Assembly: GCA_022360075.1 (NCBI GenBank)
Contig: JAKSDN010001231.1
Coordinates: 1 to 8,142 of the forward strand
Direction: 5' to 3'
DNA from: Kiloniellales bacterium
Lineage (GTDB): Bacteria; Pseudomonadota; Alphaproteobacteria; Kiloniellales; JAKSDN01
Length of the DNA stretch: 8,142 nt
A model generated the notes under the pieces. The model saw only the letters and a program-made list of their open reading frames with translations. It was not told where the DNA came from and ran no database searches. Positions 5,393 to 8,142 of the stretch are shown here, in pieces; position 1 is the stretch's first letter, and every line of letters begins with the position of its first letter. The translations under genes and the position numbers were made by a program.

Positions 5393-6919
5393 ATGGAAAG
5401 CATTATCGCAGGCATCTCTCTCGCGCTCACGTGGGAATCGATCATGGCAGTGTTCATCGGGCTTCTGGCCGGTCAGTTGCTCGGAGCGATTCCGGGGCTG
5501 ACCGCCACGATGACCGTGGCGCTGCTGATCCCCTATACCTACTATCTCGATCCCTGGGTCGGGATCCCGATGCTGATCGGGATGTTCAAGGGCTCGCTGT
5601 TCGGAAGCTCCGTCACCGCCATCCTGGTCAAGACACCCGGAACGCCGGCCGCCGCGGCCACCGTGCTCGACGGCTATCCGATGGCGCAGCAGGGCAAGGG
5701 TGAGAAGGCATGTAAGATGGCGCTTTACAGCTCCGTCTTCGGCGACGGTTTTTCCGATATCGTACTGATCTTCGGCGCCTCCTTCCTCGCCTCGATCGCG
5801 CTCAATTTCGGGCCGGCGGAATACACGCTGCTGGTGGCCTTCTCGCTGCTGACGATGGGCTTCGTCTCCGGGGCCAAGGTCTGGAAGGGTATCGTGGCGA
5901 TGCTGCTTGGCATGCTCATTGGCATCGTCGGTCTAGACCCGGTGACGGCGACCCCACGTCTGACCATGGGCTTTCTCGAACTGGAAGAGGGGATCGGTCT
6001 GATCCCGATGCTCATTGGCTTTCTCGCCATCGCGGAGGTGCTGCGGCAGATGGAGTTGCCGCGCAAGCATCTGGCGATGAGCACCGTCTCCTTTTCCGCC
6101 GATCCCGCCGACCGACGTGTGTCGTGGCCCGAGCTTCGCCGCTGCCTACCGACGCTTTTCAAGTCGTCCTCCATGGGTACGGTGGTGGGTGCGTTGCCCG
6201 GCATCAGCGCGACGGTCGCGGCCTTCCTCGCCTACAACGAAGCGCGGCGTGCCTCGCGCAATCCCGAGAAGTTCGGAAAAGGGACACTGGAGGGCGTGGC
6301 CGCGCCCGAAAGCGCCAACAACGCGGTTTCGGGCGCGAACCTGATCCCGCTCATGGCTTTCGGCATTCCGGGCGACATCGCTGCCGCGCTGATCCTCTCG
6401 GCACTGCTGATCCAGGGCATCACGCCCGGGCCGGTTGTGTTTCGGGACAATCCCGAGCCGATTTACGCGATCTTCACCGCGCTTCTGCTGGCCAACCTGT
6501 TCAACCTTGTGCTCGGTCACGGGCTGATCAAGATCGCGCGCAAGGTCGTGGGCGTGCCCAAGCGGGTGCTGTTCCCCGCGGTTCTCGTGATTGCGGCCGC
6601 GGGCGCCTACGCGATGCGGGGATCGGTATTCGACATCCAGCTCGTGTTCCTGTTCGGGCTGCTCGGCTGGGGTTTGACGAAGCTCGCCTTTCCCACGGTG
6701 CCGTTGCTGATCGGGTTCATCCTCATGCCGATCCTCGAATCAAATCTCAGGGTATCGATGCTGATCGCCAGCTCGGTGCCCGATCCTCTGCTCTACTTTT
6801 TCCAGCGGCCGGCTTTCGTAACGCTGATCATCGCAATGCTGCTGCTGGTGGCTTTGGTCGCACGCCGTTTGTTGCGTGACGGCGCGGCCGCGCGTGCCAC
6901 CAGGCTGAAGGGGGGCTGA
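5393..6919 (+). CDS. tctA: Tripartite tricarboxylate transporter large permease TctA
   Basis: The product is 508 residues, normal for TctA, the main membrane channel subunit of the ion-gradient-driven TTT transporter. Both internally repeated halves are visible. The first half has G-A-I-P-G-L-T-A-T-M (31-40) and K-T-P-G-T-P-A-A-A-A-T-V-L-D-G-Y-P (80-96). The second half has G-A-L-P-G-I-S-A-T-V (266-275), A-P-E-S-A-N-N-A (304-311) and F-G-I-P-G-D-I-A-A-A (323-332), followed by G-I-T-P-G-P (342-347). Many long hydrophobic helices alternate with short loops, and the C-terminus ends in a basic tail. The frame also opens at a GTG (5345) inside the end of tctB, but the ATG at 5393 is preferred: it gives the standard TctA N-terminus and has AAGG 5 bases upstream, though that site is modest. 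One base separates the stop from the next gene, so co-translation is likely. Confidence 0.93.
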   Translation: MESIIAGISLALTWESIMAVFIGLLAGQLLGAIPGLTATMTVALLIPYTYYLDPWVGIPMLIGMFKGSLFGSSVTAILVKTPGTPAAAATVLDGYPMAQQGKGEKACKMALYSSVFGDGFSDIVLIFGASFLASIALNFGPAEYTLLVAFSLLTMGFVSGAKVWKGIVAMLLGMLIGIVGLDPVTATPRLTMGFLELEEGIGLIPMLIGFLAIAEVLRQMELPRKHLAMSTVSFSADPADRRVSWPELRRCLPTLFKSSSMGTVVGALPGISATVAAFLAYNEARRASRNPEKFGKGTLEGVAAPESANNAVSGANLIPLMAFGIPGDIAAALILSALLIQGITPGPVVFRDNPEPIYAIFTALLLANLFNLVLGHGLIKIARKVVGVPKRVLFPAVLVIAAAGAYAMRGSVFDIQLVFLFGLLGWGLTKLAFPTVPLLIGFILMPILESNLRVSMLIASSVPDPLLYFFQRPAFVTLIIAMLLLVALVARRLLRDGAAARATRLKGG

Positions 6920-6920
6920 G

Positions 6921-7871
6921 ATGGGCGGAGGCCCCGTCTATCCGGTCGGCTGGCTCAACGGCGGATTCGTGCCCGCGAACGATGTGAAGCTCCCGCTGCT
7001 CGCGCCGGGCGTGACCTACGCGGCCTCCGTCTTCGAGGGCATCCGCGCCTATGTCCAAGCGGCGGGCGAGGGGATCGCCCTCTTTCGGATGGGCGACCAT
7101 CTGGAGCGTCTGGCGCGTTCGTCCGCGGTGCTCGGGCTCGACGAGATCCCTCGGCCCGCGCTCATGGCCGAGGCGATCGTCGGTCTGATGAAGCGCAACG
7201 CGGTGGCCGAGGACTGCTATATCCGCATCCAGGTCTACGTCGACGGCGACGGCGATATGACCGCCTGCGGCCCGACCGGTGTGGCTATCCTCGCTCGCCC
7301 CCGACCGCAGCTCAGCGAGCGGCTGGAGCGCGGTATCCGCTGCCAGGTGTCGAGCTGGCGGCGCGTCGCGGACAATGCGAGCCCGCCCCGGATAAAGGCG
7401 GCAGCCAACTATCTCAACGGCCGTCTCGCCGGGCTGCAGGCCAAGGCCGACGGTTACGACACGGCACTCTTGCTGACCGAGACCGGGCAGGTCGCCGAAG
7501 CGCCGGGAGCCTGTGTTCTGATCGTGCGCGATGGGGAGCTTCTGACACCTCCGGTGACGGCCGGAATTCTCGAAAGCCTGACGCGCGATACGGTTCTGCG
7601 CCAGGCGCACGACTGCGGGCTGGTCGCGAAGGTGACAGAGCGCCCGGTCGACCGGACCGAGCTGTACGCGGCAAGCGAGATCATGCTGGTGGGCACCGGA
7701 ATGGAAGTCACGCCTGTGGTCGGCATCGATCGTCTCGTCGTGGGAGACGGCTATCGCGGTCCGGTCACCGAGGTCCTTCAGGAAGGGTACTTCGCGCTCG
7801 TTCGCGGCGGCGAGCCATCGCCCGAGGGCTGGCTGACCCCGGTAAACCCCGATCTGGAGACGGAAGAATGA
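6921..7871 (+). CDS. Class IV PLP aminotransferase, branched-chain aminotransferase-like
   Basis: The product is 316 residues, close to the 300-310 of bacterial IlvE-type enzymes, which move an amino group between an amino acid and 2-oxoglutarate. It has V-F-E-G-I-R-A-Y (37-44), L-F-R-M-G-D-H-L-E-R-L (54-64), the PLP-binding lysine K159 in 'PRIKAAANYLNG', V-A-E-A-P-G (191-196), L-T-P-P-V-T-A-G-I-L-E-S-L-T-R-D (208-223) and G-T-G-M-E-V-T-P-V (258-266). Two family positions look altered: the usual Asn before the Ile/Leu-Phe strand ('..GxNxF') reads G-A-C-V-L-I here (196-201), and the phosphate-loop region has GTGME where GTAAE is common. These may mean a non-standard substrate. Fold type IV also includes D-amino acid and 4-amino-4-deoxychorismate enzymes, but the FEGIRAY and EVTP motifs favour the BCAT group. 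A purine-rich GAAGGGGGG lies just upstream. The gene is one base after tctA and overlaps the next gene by four bases, so it belongs to the transporter operon. Confidence 0.87.
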   Translation: MGGGPVYPVGWLNGGFVPANDVKLPLLAPGVTYAASVFEGIRAYVQAAGEGIALFRMGDHLERLARSSAVLGLDEIPRPALMAEAIVGLMKRNAVAEDCYIRIQVYVDGDGDMTACGPTGVAILARPRPQLSERLERGIRCQVSSWRRVADNASPPRIKAAANYLNGRLAGLQAKADGYDTALLLTETGQVAEAPGACVLIVRDGELLTPPVTAGILESLTRDTVLRQAHDCGLVAKVTERPVDRTELYAASEIMLVGTGMEVTPVVGIDRLVVGDGYRGPVTEVLQEGYFALVRGGEPSPEGWLTPVNPDLETEE

Positions 7872-8142
7872 ACCAACTGAGCCCCGTGAAGATCGGCGTT
7901 GTCTGGGAACGCCTCAACGGACTGATGGATCAGGTCGCCGAAACCTGCGTGCGCACGTCCTTCTCGGCGGTGGTGCGTGAGAACTACGACTTCGCGATCG
8001 GGTTGCTCGACACCCGGGGGCGTCAGGTCGCGCAAAGTCGCCGCAGCGTTCCGTCGTTTATCGGGACGATGTCGCGCACCCTGACGGCGATGCTGGAGAA
8101 GTTCCCCGTCGATACCCTGAAGCCGGGCGACGTGCTGATCAC
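7868..8142 (+). CDS. Hydantoinase B/oxoprolinase-family subunit, N-terminal part (cut by window end)
   Basis: The first 91 codons are present and the frame runs off the window. The start ATG overlaps the aminotransferase stop (ATGA), with GGAG 8 bases upstream. The sequence opens as in HyuB-type proteins: a helix ending V-W-E-R-L-N-G-L-M-D-Q-V-A-E-T, then R-T-S-F-S-A-V-V-R-E-N-Y-D-F-A-I-G-L-L-D (about 36-55), G-R-Q-V-A-Q-S (58-64), V-P-S-F-I-G-T-M (68-75) and L-K-P-G-D-V-L-I (83-90). This is the family of N-methylhydantoinase beta subunits, 5-oxoprolinase and acetone/acetophenone carboxylase subunits. They usually work with a HyuA-type ATP-binding partner, which would be expected just downstream. 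Members open lactam/hydantoin rings or carboxylate ketones with ATP, so the family name alone does not fix the reaction. Confidence 0.85.
   Translation, partial: MNQLSPVKIGVVWERLNGLMDQVAETCVRTSFSAVVRENYDFAIGLLDTRGRQVAQSRRSVPSFIGTMSRTLTAMLEKFPVDTLKPGDVLI

Noticed and set aside
4690..5457. 255-codon minus-strand frame opposite tctB
   Set aside because: Antisense to a membrane protein with proper TctB features; the translation is charged, without a domain, and spans the hairpin and tandem repeat.

Overview
The window is GC-rich, with coding sequence in nearly every position and strong third-position G/C bias. This fits an alphaproteobacterium, probably of the Rhodobacterales/Hyphomicrobiales type. 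That assignment rests on base composition and gene content only; there is no rRNA or other taxonomic marker. No tRNA, rRNA, CRISPR array, insertion sequence or attachment site was seen, and no gene-free stretch exceeds 300 bases.

Layout. (1) Positions 1-282 hold the C-terminal end of an IclR-type regulator (+). A 148-base gap follows, with a short hairpin/dyad. (2) 431-2029 (+) encodes an acetolactate-synthase-like thiamine diphosphate enzyme. It converges, with an 18-base gap, on a two-gene leftward operon. (3) That operon (-) is 3627->2809, a DUF1445/D-glutamate-cyclase-like protein, followed with an ATGA overlap by 2812->2048, an HpcH/HpaI-type class II aldolase. (4) 3628-3809 is the divergent control region, with a perfect 12-bp inverted repeat and smaller dyads. 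(5) A rightward operon starts at 3810: tctC (periplasmic binding protein), a strong GC hairpin, tctB, tctA, a class IV PLP aminotransferase (BCAT-like), then the start of a hydantoinase B/oxoprolinase-family subunit cut by the window end.

How it may work together. A TctABC (tripartite tricarboxylate transporter) system takes up a carboxylated solute. The surrounding enzymes act on amino acids, lactams and 2-oxo acids: cyclase/hydro-lyase-like protein, ATP-dependent oxoprolinase/hydantoinase-like subunit, transaminase, ThDP-dependent 2-oxo acid enzyme and aldolase. Together they look like a catabolic island for an amino-acid-derived or lactam-type carboxylate, possibly controlled by the IclR protein. 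Each family call is well supported. The substrate and the linear pathway are inference.

Nothing here is clearly an undescribed system. The most distinctive points are the enzyme combination, the dyad-rich divergent region, the tctC/tctB hairpin, and a tandem duplication that puts three in-frame ATG codons at the tctB start.
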